Assembly: GCA_019137255.1 (NCBI GenBank)
Contig: WPDH01000040.1
Span: 1 to 64,000 of the forward strand
Length of the DNA stretch: 64,000 nucleotides
Direction of reading: 5' to 3'
DNA from: Corinectria fuckeliana
Lineage: Eukaryota; Ascomycota; Sordariomycetes; Hypocreales; Nectriaceae
Numbering within the stretch: position 1 is the first letter of the stretch; each line of letters opens with the position of its first letter. Both the position numbers and the translations under genes were made by a program. The notes beneath the pieces were generated by a model. That model was not told where the DNA came from and did not search any database. It saw only the letters and a program-made list of their open reading frames with translations. Positions 1 through 11,150 of the stretch are shown here, piece by piece.

Positions 1-2540
1 AAATATAAAATATACTTTATAAGTTAACTATAAAAACCTTCTTATTACTCTATATAGCTATAATACTAGTTATACAGGCTATAATAGCTATATTAGCTAT
101 ATTAATAAAAGTATTAGGTATTACTAAGATAGTCTTATTAGAAGGAATTATTATATTTTATATAAGTATATATTTAGTTATTTATTAGGTAAAAAGTAAG
201 TCTATTAGATTAATAATAGAAGTAGATAAGAATATAAGTATAAGAAGCTATTAGTTATAATTAGGGTAGTATATAATACTAGAGAACTATTTATAGACCT
301 CTAAGTAGGTAATTAGTTTATTTAGATAGAATATTATAAGTATAAATAAAAAGAGCCTCTTTATAACAAAAGGAAGAAAAACAAGTATAGCACCTTATAG
401 GCGAATATTAACAGTTACCCCTACTATACCTTAGTTATTCACTTAAAATCAATTCTAACCTGATTAATATTATCTATAGACCTTCTTTACCCTATTTCCG
501 CTCCTATATTATCACTATAACATATGTGATATACACGCTAAGTGAAATAGAGGGGATTAAGGTTATATACTACCTCCTTCCTCCCCGCGAGGAAAATTTT
601 TCATAGTAAAACCTATACTTACCGCAGACTAAGCCTAGTATAAGAACAACTAGCAATTAATTTAAAGACCTTATTATTAAGACTAAACTTAAACTTAAAG
701 TAATTATCCTAGAAGCTACTTTTCCCTTAGTTTAGAGATTAGTAGCAGTCCTAGCTGATACTACTATAAGCTGTGCCTAATATATAAGTGATAAGATCCT
801 AATCTTGCTAACCCTCACAGAAATAATCACAATTACTATTAAAAAAGTAGTATTAACTGCCCTTTAGGAAATACCTACTAAGGCCCTAACTTAAGCCTAA
901 ATCGCTTATAATAAGAGGATGTTTTAGTCTCTTATAGTACCTCTATCTAAGATAATCCCCTCTCGCCTTAGCAGGGAGATTATCATTAGGTCGCTAAGTA
1001 TAGCTCCTAATATCACATCCTGTATACTATTAGATACTATAATAGCTATTAACTATACCCTCCTAAGAGGCTATCCCTCGCCTATAGTAGCCTTATGCTG
1101 CCTCCCTAGCGGGGATATTATAGTCCTTTTTTGTAAACTTATTATAAATCTCCTAAAGGATAATACTTAGATCCTTACTGTCTTTAGTATAAGTATGTAT
1201 TAGGTCCTAAGGCAGTTTATAGTGGTTACTAAAGAGGTCTTAACTAGCCGCACAGAAGGCTTACTTAAGAACCTAGCAGCAGATATCTAATAAGCAAATA
1301 GTATTAAGATGTATACTATAAAACTATTATAAAGCTGTTATATAGCCAGACCTTATTAGTTACTAGTCATATTATTAACTAAACTAACAGATATAAACAA
1401 ACTTTACGACTAAGATATAATTATAGCCATAAAAGTATATTAGACTAAGCCTTATTCAGGGGAGATTTAACCTAAGTAGTACTTTAAGTGCTTCCGCTTT
1501 AGATATATCATATAATACTATCAGGAACAGGCCGGGTACAGCTGCTACAAGAGAGCCCACTATACGAGAGATATAGTTTACCCTACCTCTACTGGTGATA
1601 TCCCCTTAGTGTGTTATAACTATAACAGGCCGCACCTAGTATAGTCCTATACGTGCCGTATAGTACAGAAGGAGTAGGAGTAAGCAAGAAATGCCTATTC
1701 AGAGAGACCTACACGGTTTAGTATTCTAAACAAGCAGTATAGCCGTGTGGCATGCCCGCCACAGAGTACAGCAGCACTAACACTAACACTAACCACAGCA
1801 CTAAACAACCCAGCCCGAAGGGGGCCTAGACGGCCCCTAAAGCGGCCTCAGGTTAGACTAGACCTAGGTCTGGTCCCAGCAGTATTTAGGCCTATTAACC
1901 AATTTAAAGAGCAAATACTCTCAAAAGTAAGAGAAGAAACACTAATACTAGATAGCGATAAGGATAACACCTAGGAGGATAAAGATTAGCAGTAAGAGCG
2001 ACTTAGACCCGCCCTAAGATTAAATAAGTTCTAACACACAATTTGGGCTAAGCCCTATAAGGATTTATTATTACGGGTATATAACTAGCTTTTCTTATAA
2101 AGCAGACCTGCCTAAAACTTATACTACTATACATACATACTGTGCCTAACTTGCTTCCCTCTTAGGTGAGAGTGGTAAGAGGTTTTTCATCTTATAGCTT
2201 GCTATTAGGTTTTTCCCCTCTATTATAAATTAGTCTAAGCTACTTAGAAGAAGGTCTAGATAGCTCTAGAGTTAAAACAGTATATAAATAAATTAAAAGG
2301 AAGAAAAAGAAGAAAGTATAATAAAGTATAAAAAGATATATAAGAGTGTATAACTATATATAATTTCTTTTATTATTAATTAGTTACTATAGTAATAAAA
2401 ACTTTAATCCCTTTATATATAAATAAATAAGATAAAAATACAGTCCTTTATTATAATATGATATTATATATAATTAAACAAAGCTTATATAATACAGTAA
2501 GGTGACCTTAGTGCGAAAATTTAAAAAAAAGTTAATATAA
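1..2540 (+). mobile_element. RIP-degraded Tad-type LINE remnant in AT-rich block
   Basis: This stretch is strongly AT-rich and full of TA dinucleotides and stop codons in all frames, and it ends sharply near 2540 where normal GC resumes. Around 1485-1665 on the plus strand a broken reading frame keeps the spacing of the zinc-knuckle cluster of Tad-type LINE ORF1 (Gag-like) proteins: a K-C-F start, then a segment ending H-Y-T-R-D, then C-Y-N-Y-N-R-P-H-L-V-stop-S-Y-T-C. The stop sits where Trp is expected, which is the TGG to TAG change typical of RIP. The copy is incomplete; no reverse transcriptase was recognised. AT-richness and stops are seen directly; the family assignment is from motif memory and other retroelements are possible. 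Confidence 0.6.
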
Positions 2541-2657
2541 GACACCAGGCCCTATAGCCTTCCGTACCCAGCCGATCACAGACCCCTCCACCTCAGGAGT
2601 CCATGCCTGAGCGCAACTCTTGGTCGCGGTCTTTATCTCCGGACACCAGCCGACACA

Positions 2658-3014
2658 ATGGCTGTCCTTGCCCAGTACGACTATCTGTTTGCCATCGGCA
2701 CAATATTTGCCTTCCTCGATGCCTGGAACATTGGTGCCAACGATTTTGCCAACTCATGGGCTAGTTCCGTCTCCTCGCGGTCCATCTCCTACCTCCATGC
2801 CATGGTCGGCGCCAGCTTGATGGAGTTCAGTGGTGCCACTACTCAGTGCATCACCGGTGCCATTGTCGGAGTTGGTCTTTGCAACGGCGACTGGCGCTCC
2901 ATCAATTGGCGCATGGTCGGCTGGATCTACATGGGTTGGTTCATCACCGTCCCTACTGCTGGTCTCATCTCCGGTTGCCTTATGGGATTCATCACCTTTG
3001 CGCCTCACTGGTAG
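2658..3014 (+). pseudogene. Internally deleted PHO4-family phosphate permease (Pho89-like)
   Basis: The 118-residue frame has two parts of a Na+/phosphate symporter of the PHO4 (PF01384) family. Residues 1-50 match the N-terminal signature with GANDFANSWASSVSSRSISY. From about residue 57 onward it matches the extreme C-terminal repeat (TTQCITGA, GVGLCNGDWRSINWRMVGWIY, ending in APHW and stop). The family is usually around 500-600 residues, so some 400-450 residues of the core are missing, joined in frame at about MEFSGA/TTQCITGA. A working transporter is not expected. It begins about 100 bp right of the RIP block. The open frame and good codon use suggest a recent deletion or an assembly collapse. 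Confidence 0.8.
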
Positions 3015-3254
3015 ACACTTTCTGGGGCCATATCTTTGCGACCTTGGATGAAGCATATAGAATCTCTTCTCACTATTGAGTCAGTGCGGTGCGTGATTCG
3101 ATGACCTCTGGACGAACAGGTGGTGGCTGGAACATCGCTCGATAGAATATGAGTAGTACTATTCGAGCTGTAGGGTATGTAGCCCGAATAGCACGACTAT
3201 AGAATATATACCGAATAGGTTGCATGACGAATATATGATACAGCCTCCCCGTTG

Positions 3255-3787
3255 TCAAGTAGACATTGATGAACGATTGGGTGAGCGCCTAGAAGCTCCT
3301 GGACGACACACTCGCACGCCTTTCAGTCTAAATGTAAGACTACAAGACAAACAACACCTCGCCTGTGGCAGGAGACTTGTCCACCTGCCTTCTAGACTCC
3401 CCATAGCCCAGATCATACGACGATGCCGAAGCCCTTTCATCACATTCAAATACCCGCTCCTGACATAGTAGTGCAGCAACCTGTCTTCAAAGAAGGACTT
3501 GTGCTCGTCCAATACACAGTCGGAAGCGGCCATGAAGGTCGCTTAGACCAATACCTGCTCTCCGGGCGATTCGTTGGGGAAAGCTTCGAGAGTCTCCTTG
3601 AAGCACTGAACGCGGCTGATGGAAGCGCAGACCGATGAGTCTGTACGGTGAATCCCTGGGCCTGTAGAGTTTGTCGAAGATATATTCCGTGTGCCTGCTG
3701 TACGAGGTTCTTTATACGCGAGACAGCCGCGGCATGGCCGGGCTGTTGTTGGGAGGAGTAGTTTAGGCAGTCAAATAGCTGGCCCAT
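3255..3787 (-). pseudogene. Decayed Fungal_trans_2-type regulator C-terminus
   Basis: On the minus strand from 3533 to about 3340 one frame reads like the C-terminal end of a fungal-specific transcription factor domain 2 protein (PF11951): FMAASDC..., then EHKSFFEDRL, a stretch on gene-typical spacing to RRMIWAMGS, and W-T-S-L-L-P-Q. The matching upstream part lies in another frame (about 3787-3560). No Zn2Cys6 N-terminus was found upstream and no valid splice pair joins the two frames, so this is a decayed fragment. The family call rests on remembered pattern only. Confidence 0.45.
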
Positions 3788-4439
3788 GTGATGGGAGGAG
3801 AGAGTCTCATGACCACTCTTCTCGCTGAGAAGTGGTGCTGAATATACTCACATTCTGGGTTTCGATCAGCGATGTCTCATCAAAGCCTTGGTATATGTGA
3901 AGACTTGTATCTTCTTTAACGAAAGGAACAAAATGATTTGAATAGAGAAGGGGAAATGAATTTCCACTTACTTGCGGATTTGGCGCAGCATGAACTTAGA
4001 CGTCCAAGCCCGTTCTCGCCACCACTAGTGTGACCAAAGGCTTTCCCTACCCTACACCCGTGCTATGCAAAGCTGTGCGTAAAGTCGGTTATCGTAATCG
4101 GACGACCTTTGCACTAATGAGTTAGCATACGACCTGCTGTGCAGCGATATAAGAACTCTGCCTGCTACGATTGACTATACCTGCCCATCACAAGACCTTC
4201 CAATTTTGATTTCGGAAGAACCAAGAAGTACATATTGCAAGAACGTTTCCCAATACAGCTTCAAGAATGAGACCACCAGAATTCCTATCCGAGTTTTTTG
4301 CAATACATATTGAACACGAGTTTCATCTGTTTCGTTCAAGTTCTTCGCCTTGTTCTATAGGCTGCATGAAGTCGAACTCTTGTCTTGTAATACTTTTCCG
4401 TATCGTTCACAGCTCTCGTTCTCGCATACTTACTCGAAG
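3788..4439. other. Gene-free interval
   Basis: Nothing recognisable between the regulator remnant and the FAD oxidoreductase remnant. Part of it probably served as promoter for the latter gene. Short frames here have no family resemblance. Confidence 0.5.
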
Positions 4440-5425
4440 ATGTCTGGCTCATCTGGAGGCGTTTACGAGCCCGGAATCTTCGATCCCGGTGTCCCCGTTG
4501 AGAATCCAACAACCCCGCTCTGGCTCTCCTCTCCTCACCCGCTCGCCAACCACCAATCCCGATGGCCTACCACTGCAGTGGACGTTGTGACTATTTGGCT
4601 CAGGAGTTTCGGGAACAAGCATAGTACGCACCATCTTATCCAGGCTCTCGGAACTCAAGGCCGCTCTCGCTGGCGGGCGGTCGCTGTGTTCCGGAGCGAC
4701 AACCGCAATGGCGGGCACATCAAGACAATGGCATACACGGTCTGGGAGGACCGCAAACGAGCCTTTGGTATTGACGAGGCTTAGAAACCACGGCCTTTGA
4801 GCGCAGCCACCTAAAGGCGACGACGGACGCGAGCATGTTGTGCATGTTACTAACGGCTGGATGGGCTACCTGCTACCAGAGCTGAGACCCTTCATATCTC
4901 CAGCCAGGGGCAGCGTAGTGCCCTATGGCGCCATCTCCGGAAAAGATACGGAGAACGAAACGGGTGTATATTCGATTGGAAGCGACAAGAAATCCCTAGT
5001 TTGGTTGCGCTATGTAGATAAGGACTACGACTACATGATTTACCGCGCGCGGGCGATGTTGTCGTCGGGCAAGCCAACACCGGCCGCAAAGCAACAGGCG
5101 CTGATAGCCAGACAGACTTGCAGCCCACGGCGCGTCTGCAAGGCTTCCTCGACGAGGCATTCAAGAACCCGAGTCCAGGGTCATCGACGTGGATTCAATA
5201 CGCCTGGTCTGGCATCCTTGGCTTCACCTAAGACGTCATGTCGTTGTGGGGCGACTTCCCTTCACCGGCCGCAGTCCCCAGTGGGTGTGTGGCGGCTACA
5301 ACGGCATCATTTGGATGGTAAATAGCGGCCAAGACAGGTCGGATGGCAGCTCTGATGATTCTTGGGGTGAAGCTGGACGGCGAGTACCCCAGGTCGACGT
5401 TAGGGACGGAGGAGAGGATTAGGAG
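4440..5425 (+). pseudogene. Decayed FAD-dependent oxidoreductase (DAO family)
   Basis: Pieces of one FAD-dependent oxidoreductase (PF01266 type) follow each other in different frames. From the ATG at 4440: a Pro-rich start ending SSPHPLANHQSRWPTTAVDV, then after a +1 shift at about 4594 the dinucleotide loop GSGVSGTS, then after a 1-nt loss at about 4708 RNGGHIKTMAYTVWEDRKRA. Two further frame changes and an internal deletion of roughly 100 residues precede HVTNGWMGYLLPELRPFISP at 4843-4902. The C-terminal FTGRSPQWVCGGYNG at about 5262-5306 is in another frame, and a stop lies at about 5230. The gene cannot make a full enzyme. Base composition is normal, so decay is by indels, not RIP. Confidence 0.85.
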
Positions 5426-5697
5426 GCTTAGAAGGTCGCTCGATGCTGGCAAAGACAAAGTGAAGGGTAAACTATAAAAATGACTGGAATATGCTTTTTG
5501 AAAGCCGAAATAGCAGGCTGCTTACAAAGATACTTTTATGGATTTCACATATTAAATGAGAGTTGATGGCTTGAGATGAAGAGGGGATATATTTTCGCCT
5601 ATGTAGATTTCCTTACCCCATAACTCCTCTGATAACAACCAAAGTTACACAGCTTCAGGAGACAGTAATAGCATCTCATAGCACCTCATAGCGCCTC

Positions 5698-5910
5698 CTA
5701 TGACTTACTAGCCTTCCTCTTACGATCACACGCAATAGAGTACGCCACACAATTTGGGCAGAACAGGGCCTTTCCTATAGACATGCCTGGACATGGGAAG
5801 CTGCCGCACCGGCTAATCAAGTTGTTGGTGCCAGCGCTCATAGCTACAAGGATCTGGGCAGCCTCAGTGGTTTCGGGGTCCCAAGTGATGGTTGAATTAA
5901 TAGTGGACAT
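5698..5910 (-). CDS. Small Cys-containing hypothetical protein (70 aa)
   Basis: Short uninterrupted frame of 70 residues with a reasonable start context (GCGCCATGT). It has five cysteines in the second half (CGSFPCPG, CPNC, ACDRKRK) and a basic C-terminus. There is no signal peptide or membrane segment. I do not recognise the family. It could be a real small gene, a leftover exon or chance. Upstream (5911-5955) is a run of short GATAGT/GATGGC-like repeats. Confidence 0.35.
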   Translation of the reverse strand: MSTINSTITWDPETTEAAQILVAMSAGTNNLISRCGSFPCPGMSIGKALFCPNCVAYSIACDRKRKASKS

Positions 5911-7128
5911 GGCGCTAGTGATGATGGCGATAGTCGTGATAGTGATAGTGGAATGTTAACTAGTTATTGGATGGGTAACTGACAACGATGATGTTGATCA
6001 AGGCTGAGGATTGCAATCGCTTGGCGGAGCACCCCCGACTATTTATAGATTCACTTAGGACATGTCGTAATTCTACGTTTGTTTTGCAGGTCAACTTGGA
6101 TCGCCAAACAGTAGTGGAACAGCAGTAAGGCTCTCTGTTAAGAATATGCGTCCATGATCTTTGTTCTAACCCTAACTCAGAGACTCTGAATGGTGTTCTG
6201 AGAAGCCCGGGGCTTTCCTTGTGCTGCAACTTGACAGACAATGAGTATGTTCACCACGCCTATTGTTTTAAGAGGAATACTTAAGACGAACAATGGCTTT
6301 GTCACAAGTTGTTACCGCTCCTAGGTCCTGAACATACCTTCTCGGAATAGGTATCAACTCGCTAGGATAACACCGCATGAGCGATGACTTTTTATCCTAG
6401 CAGCTACCTAGTCATGTATCCCACAAAAAACCCCTAAGCTGCATAATTGATCGCCGATAATATCACAAAGCAAGGCACTCGGCACGATGTTTCATGGTAA
6501 GCTCGTCTTGTAGCAAAACTTTTCTTTTTCTTTTTAACCTGTAGACTTCAAGATAATTAATGCGAATGTAGGGGAGTGACCCCTTTTGTGCTTCGCGTTG
6601 CGGCAGATCAAGCAATTAGGCATACCAGGTCGCATCGCCCCGGGATGAACCTTCGCACAAAAGGTGTCAAGTACAGCACGGTCTGGACGTCTTCCCATGT
6701 TCTTGGCGGGTTCCTGAGGAACTCCTCAGCTAACCTGGCAAACCTGTTCGGGCAAGGTCGTTGGTCAACGGGATGTCGTTCAAGAGTTATCCTCGCCAAG
6801 ATTATTCGTGAGGCGATCCCAGACATATTTTGCGGCAGAGCTGGCGGCGAAGGTAGTGAGCGGCAACCAAAATGACCCTTTGCAGATCTTGTTACTTGGA
6901 TCGACAGCTGTTTTCCTTTGGCGACTATAGGCTAAGGTCGTCGGTTTGTTATTTCAAGTTTGCCTTCAAGCGCCACCAAGCCGATCCAGATACCAATCAC
7001 CCATCGCCAGGCTTGGTCTTGAGCTGTGAGGGCTACTGGCATGCGGGTCTTTAATCTAATGACTGTATAGTAGCAAGCGAGGCCTCCACCTTTTAACAGA
7101 TTGCTTTACGAGCCTTACATCGATCCAA
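5911..7128. other. Gene-free interval
   Basis: No gene supported. Several short frames occur on both strands (around 5960-6241 and 6576-6875), none with a family match I can defend. A minus-strand stretch at about 6750-6610 (with LYLTPFVRRFIPGR) faintly recalls retrotransposon polyprotein sequence, but this is too weak to annotate. Confidence 0.5.
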
Positions 7129-8740
7129 ATGGACGACCAAATGGGACATCACAGTCACCGTCCCCCAGCCTTCCCTCGAGGAGAGCGAGTTGGCCAGGCT
7201 CCTTGCTGACGACACAGGCTCTTCACCGGACACTCAGCCGCAGCAGGACGCCCCTCCTAAGATTCTGCAAAGAACACCATTCTGTGCATGGTGGCCTACT
7301 TGTTCCACTAGATGCAAGGCATTCTACGCATCGGCCCTTACCTGCTCCTCTTCCAGCAAAGCATTTTCTACACATACTACGCGGCTCACGACCCATGTCA
7401 TTAGCCCCGGTGGCACCCTGGATGAGTAGCTGTGCAAGATTGAGCCGGTACAGCATGAAGTCTTGAGGGCGTGACAAGGCATCTTTACTGCCCTACCAGG
7501 TCCTTCCGTCCTCGTCATCCGCCAAGGCCTGGCCCGGAATGCTAATTGATCTCTACGCAGTCTTCCTTGTTTCCGTGCCTTTTGGCCAGATTGCAGACCG
7601 TCATGGCAAGAAGCAGGTCGTCACGGTGGCCCATGTCGGACTATTGTTAAACTGCATTGGCACCGTGGTCTTTGATGAGCCCCATCCAGTGCTTCATCCC
7701 CGAAATCCTCGCCGCTGACGCCCTTATTCAGCATCATTTCCAGACGTTTTCCCGACCGGGTTCGTTCTGGCGGCGGCTGTTTTCCTGTTCATGGGCGGCG
7801 GTGAAATAATGCTTGCGTCTCTGATGTACCTAGTGGCCGCAGAGCGTGTACGATAGAGTCACGGGTCTGCACCAAGAACCTCCCTCATTGGATCTATGTT
7901 CCTGCGCGACACTAGAGCGTGCTGACCCGCCATTGCCCATGTAGAAGCCAGCTGTATCTACTCTACTGCATGTACCTCGGAACAGAGCTTTAGGGCTGTA
8001 CCTTGCCGCCAACACAATGGAATCTTTTCCGTCTACATCCCTCTCGGACTGACCATGCTTTGCTTGCTGATCAGCCTCGTGACTTTGGCATTCATAGACC
8101 CGAGCGTCCAGGAGAGCACGGCAAATGGCCAACCGGCGTCTGGATTCGTACTGCGGACGTCAGAAGAAGAAGAGGCCGGCGTCTACCACGCCACGGCCGA
8201 CAAGACCGACCTCGGCTAGAAACCAGAGCCCGACTTGAAAACGTCGCTGCAATCCAGGAATGTTCTCGTTACCTCACTGATCTTCATAGCGCCTTCGTTT
8301 TGTCCCATAACTGCAAACGTGTTCCTTCAACATGTCCGCTCTGTTTCTCTGGAAACTCTCACAATCGACCATATTCATCTCGGAAATTGCCGTGGTCAAT
8401 ATTATCCTGCTCCTGTTCGTGGTCCGTCGCCTCGTGATCTTGCTCAGAAGCGATACGAGGTTCGCCAAGAGGTCCTTGACTTGGCTATCGTACGCACGAG
8501 CCTCGTTCTCCTAGTCCTCGGAAGTCTCCTGATCGGACTGGCGCCGAACATGCCTCTGGTCGTTTTAGGTAAGTCGCCCTTTTATCAGTTCCCTTCCCTC
8601 TCCTTTCCAGAGATGCTAAGTTGTACAGCCGTCGCCGTGGAAAAGGTGGGCTACTTCTTGGCATTATTGCGCCGGTGGACTGAGATTGTCGGAGGTTACG
8701 GAATACGAAGTACATCGGCTGACATCCCGATCCACACCTA
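7129..8740 (+). pseudogene. Decayed MFS transporter
   Basis: A major facilitator superfamily gene in pieces. A start near 7129 gives an acidic N-terminus; after a shift it reads ELARLLADDTGSS. Further on, LYAVFLVSVPFGQIADRHGKK (about 7548-7610) is the loop 2-3 signature with the G-x-x-D-R-x-G-R/K-K core. Then FMGGGEIMLASLMYLVAAERV lies at about 7789-7850. Distal helices appear at 8270-8310, 8392-8450 (VVNIILLLFVVRRL) and 8488-8570 (ARASFVLLVLGSLLIGLAPNMPLVVL, read across frames). A likely intron, GTAAGT to TTTCCAG, lies at 8570-8611. At least six frame changes or stops break the frame, and the C-terminal third is missing. Confidence 0.85.
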
Positions 8741-9344
8741 ATTTATAAGACAACTAGTCTACTTCGTACCTAGGATGCAACGGCATCCCCGAAGGATCAC
8801 ATCTTGTGCGCCCTTTCTCGGGGATTAAACAGGTTCATTTATGACTAGCCACCCAGGTCCAGGTACAGATAAAGGCGGAGTGCTAGCATGAGGAACTTGG
8901 TACTCTACCTCTGTGGCGATGTTCATCACTACCACAACTTAACGGATCGGGCAAGCCAGGTAGACCTATCTTTTCATGCAATTTACGTGCCATAAGACTT
9001 CAACGAAAAGGGAAGTCAGTGGCAAAATATACCACTAAAATGCACCTTTTTAATCACCGAGGGCTGTACTAAGAGAAGGGCCCCTGACAAGCCGAGCCGG
9101 AGTGCATTAGTCTCAGTGCCTCGTCAATTAGAACAATCGCTCGGCACACTGTTGCTATTCAGTATTCCCGTGATCTTTTGTCTCTCTCTCTCTCTCTCTT
9201 CTTAATTTATTTTTATTCTGTTTATTCCTTTATTCCATAAAACACGCTCAGTACGACTCTTTGAAACGTACAGATTGGTAACGAATTATATCGGAACCTT
9301 CATCCTCGATCAAGCCCTCCCAAGGCATTCCCTCCCAAGGCATC
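8741..9344. promoter_or_regulatory. Upstream region of the ankyrin gene
   Basis: No gene seen. It carries a pyrimidine (TC) microsatellite at 9181-9200, a common feature of fungal promoters and 5' leaders, and a directly repeated 14-mer (CCCTCCCAAGGCAT at 9315-9328 and 9330-9343) just before the ATG at 9345. Confidence 0.5.
9181..9200 (+). repeat. (TC)n microsatellite
   Basis: About ten TC units, 145 bp upstream of the ankyrin gene start. It may be a pyrimidine tract of the promoter or leader. Confidence 0.9.
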
Positions 9345-11150
9345 ATGATTGGCAATAAGTTTGATGAGCTGTCCCTTTCGGAGGCAACCCTCTTCGTCGC
9401 CGCAGCAGGAGGAGAGACCGCGAAAATACAGGAGAAACTGGACAAGGGGGAGGATGTGAATTCTCGCGATCTTGAGTACGGACGAACTCCACTATCCTGG
9501 GCTGCCGAGAAGGGACATGGCGATGCTGTGCAGCTCCTCCTCAAAAGGGGCGCTGATGTCAACGCCCTGGAGCCCAACTGTGGTCGAACACCCTTGATGC
9601 AGGCGGTAGCTAACGGACACGAATCTGTAACGAGACGCTTGCTTGAGGCGAGCGCCTCTGTCGAAACGCTTGATACTTCTGGCAAGACCCCGTTATTACT
9701 GGCAGCCAAACATGACAACGTTCGTGCGGTCGGGCTCTTGTTGAAAGCCGGAGCCAATCCAGATGTGACGGACTGGCGCTGTGGTCAGACCGCATTGTCG
9801 TTGGCAGCGAGAAAGGGATACCAGGACATTGCGAGGCTGTTGCTGGATAGCAATGCTGCAGTAGACCCGGAGGATAATCGTGGCCGAACGCCGATGTCAT
9901 GGGCCGCGATCAATGGCCATGCCGACATTGTCAAGCTGTTGATGGAACGATATGCAAGCACAGCGAAGGAGAATGTCCTGCTTGATCAGGCTCCGCTGGC
10001 ATGGGCTATCGAAAGGGGTCACGATGCCATTATTCGCATGTTGATGGAAAAGACTGCAATAGAGGACGACGGGCAGCACGAAGCTTTGTTTTCTGCTGCG
10101 ACTACACGTGGAGCCTCCGATGTTTTGCGGACAATACTGGAAAAAACGAAAACGAATTTGGATACAAGGCTGTCTACGGATCGTACACTCTTGATGGAGG
10201 CTACCCACTACAGCTGCGAAGAGCAGTTCGACATGCTTCTTCGCCGAGGCGCGGATCCAAACTTGCAGGACGAAGACGGAAGAACGGCACTCTCTTTTGC
10301 CGCAGAGCAGGGTCTGTCAAGTTTGGTAGAAGCCTTGCTGGCGAAAAACGCCAATGCGAACGAAGTTGATGGGCATGACCGAACGCCTCTCTCGTGGGCC
10401 GCAGAAGGAGGACATGTTGAGGTGGTTAGGTTTCTGATGGAGAAGGACGTTGACCTGGACCTTGGAGATGATTTTGGACGAACCCCTCTCTCCTGGGCTG
10501 CAGAAAAAGGATGCACTGAGGTGGCTAGGCTTCTCATTGAGAAGAATGTCGACCTAGACTCCCAAGACGGGGGAGGACAAACGCCGCTATCATACGCAGT
10601 CGAAGCGGGACACGAAGCGATTGTGTCTCTTCTACTAGAGAGAGGGGCGGACCCTGACGTCCGGGAAACGGAAGACGACGAACGGGCTCCGATTTGTTTG
10701 GCGGTGGAAAATAGTCATGAAGCCGTGATTCGATTGCTTCTAGCGAAAAGCGTCGAACTAAACGAATGCTGCCACCAATGCGCCCCGCTAATGATTGCTT
10801 TCAGAAAGAAAGACGAGGCAATGGCTAGGCTGCTAATTGAGCATGGCGCCGACACCTACGGCGATCTCAGTGACGATGGCGTCCTGTGTCTCGCCGCCGA
10901 GCAAGGGCTGGAGAACATGGTGGCATTGTTTCTGCAACAAGATGCCGAGTCAGAAAAAGAAAAGACAGACCATATGTGGAGTGCGTTGATGTGCGCTGCT
11001 ACGGAGGGACATGGCAGTATCGTCAAGATGTTGCTTGATCAAGGCGATTTTGAGGGGAATGGCGGTTACCGGACACCGTGGCAATCGGCAAGGTATCATG
11101 GACACGTTGAAGTTGCCCGACTCTTCGAGCCTTACCTTCCAGATAACTGA
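9345..11150 (+). CDS. Ankyrin-repeat protein (601 aa, single exon)
   Basis: An intact single-exon frame made almost entirely of ankyrin repeats of about 33-34 residues, some 16-17 copies from residue 10 to the end. Consensus elements such as GRTPLSWAAEKGH, VVRFLMEK, LLLERGADP and GQTPLSYAVEAGH recur. The repeats near residues 340-440 are closest to each other, hinting at recent internal duplication. There is no signal peptide, membrane segment, kinase, F-box, NACHT or other partner domain, so it is a repeat-only scaffold, presumably intracellular and binding proteins. Many fungal ankyrin arrays are the sensor half of NLR-like proteins; here the array stands alone. The ATG at 9345 is the first in frame. 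Function unknown beyond protein binding. Confidence 0.9.
   Translation: MIGNKFDELSLSEATLFVAAAGGETAKIQEKLDKGEDVNSRDLEYGRTPLSWAAEKGHGDAVQLLLKRGADVNALEPNCGRTPLMQAVANGHESVTRRLLEASASVETLDTSGKTPLLLAAKHDNVRAVGLLLKAGANPDVTDWRCGQTALSLAARKGYQDIARLLLDSNAAVDPEDNRGRTPMSWAAINGHADIVKLLMERYASTAKENVLLDQAPLAWAIERGHDAIIRMLMEKTAIEDDGQHEALFSAATTRGASDVLRTILEKTKTNLDTRLSTDRTLLMEATHYSCEEQFDMLLRRGADPNLQDEDGRTALSFAAEQGLSSLVEALLAKNANANEVDGHDRTPLSWAAEGGHVEVVRFLMEKDVDLDLGDDFGRTPLSWAAEKGCTEVARLLIEKNVDLDSQDGGGQTPLSYAVEAGHEAIVSLLLERGADPDVRETEDDERAPICLAVENSHEAVIRLLLAKSVELNECCHQCAPLMIAFRKKDEAMARLLIEHGADTYGDLSDDGVLCLAAEQGLENMVALFLQQDAESEKEKTDHMWSALMCAATEGHGSIVKMLLDQGDFEGNGGYRTPWQSARYHGHVEVARLFEPYLPDN

Noticed and set aside
6608..6826. 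Minus-strand fragment resembling retrotransposon polyprotein (LYLTPFVRRFIPGR)
   Set aside because: The resemblance is limited to about 20 residues and does not continue on either side, so it is not strong enough to annotate.
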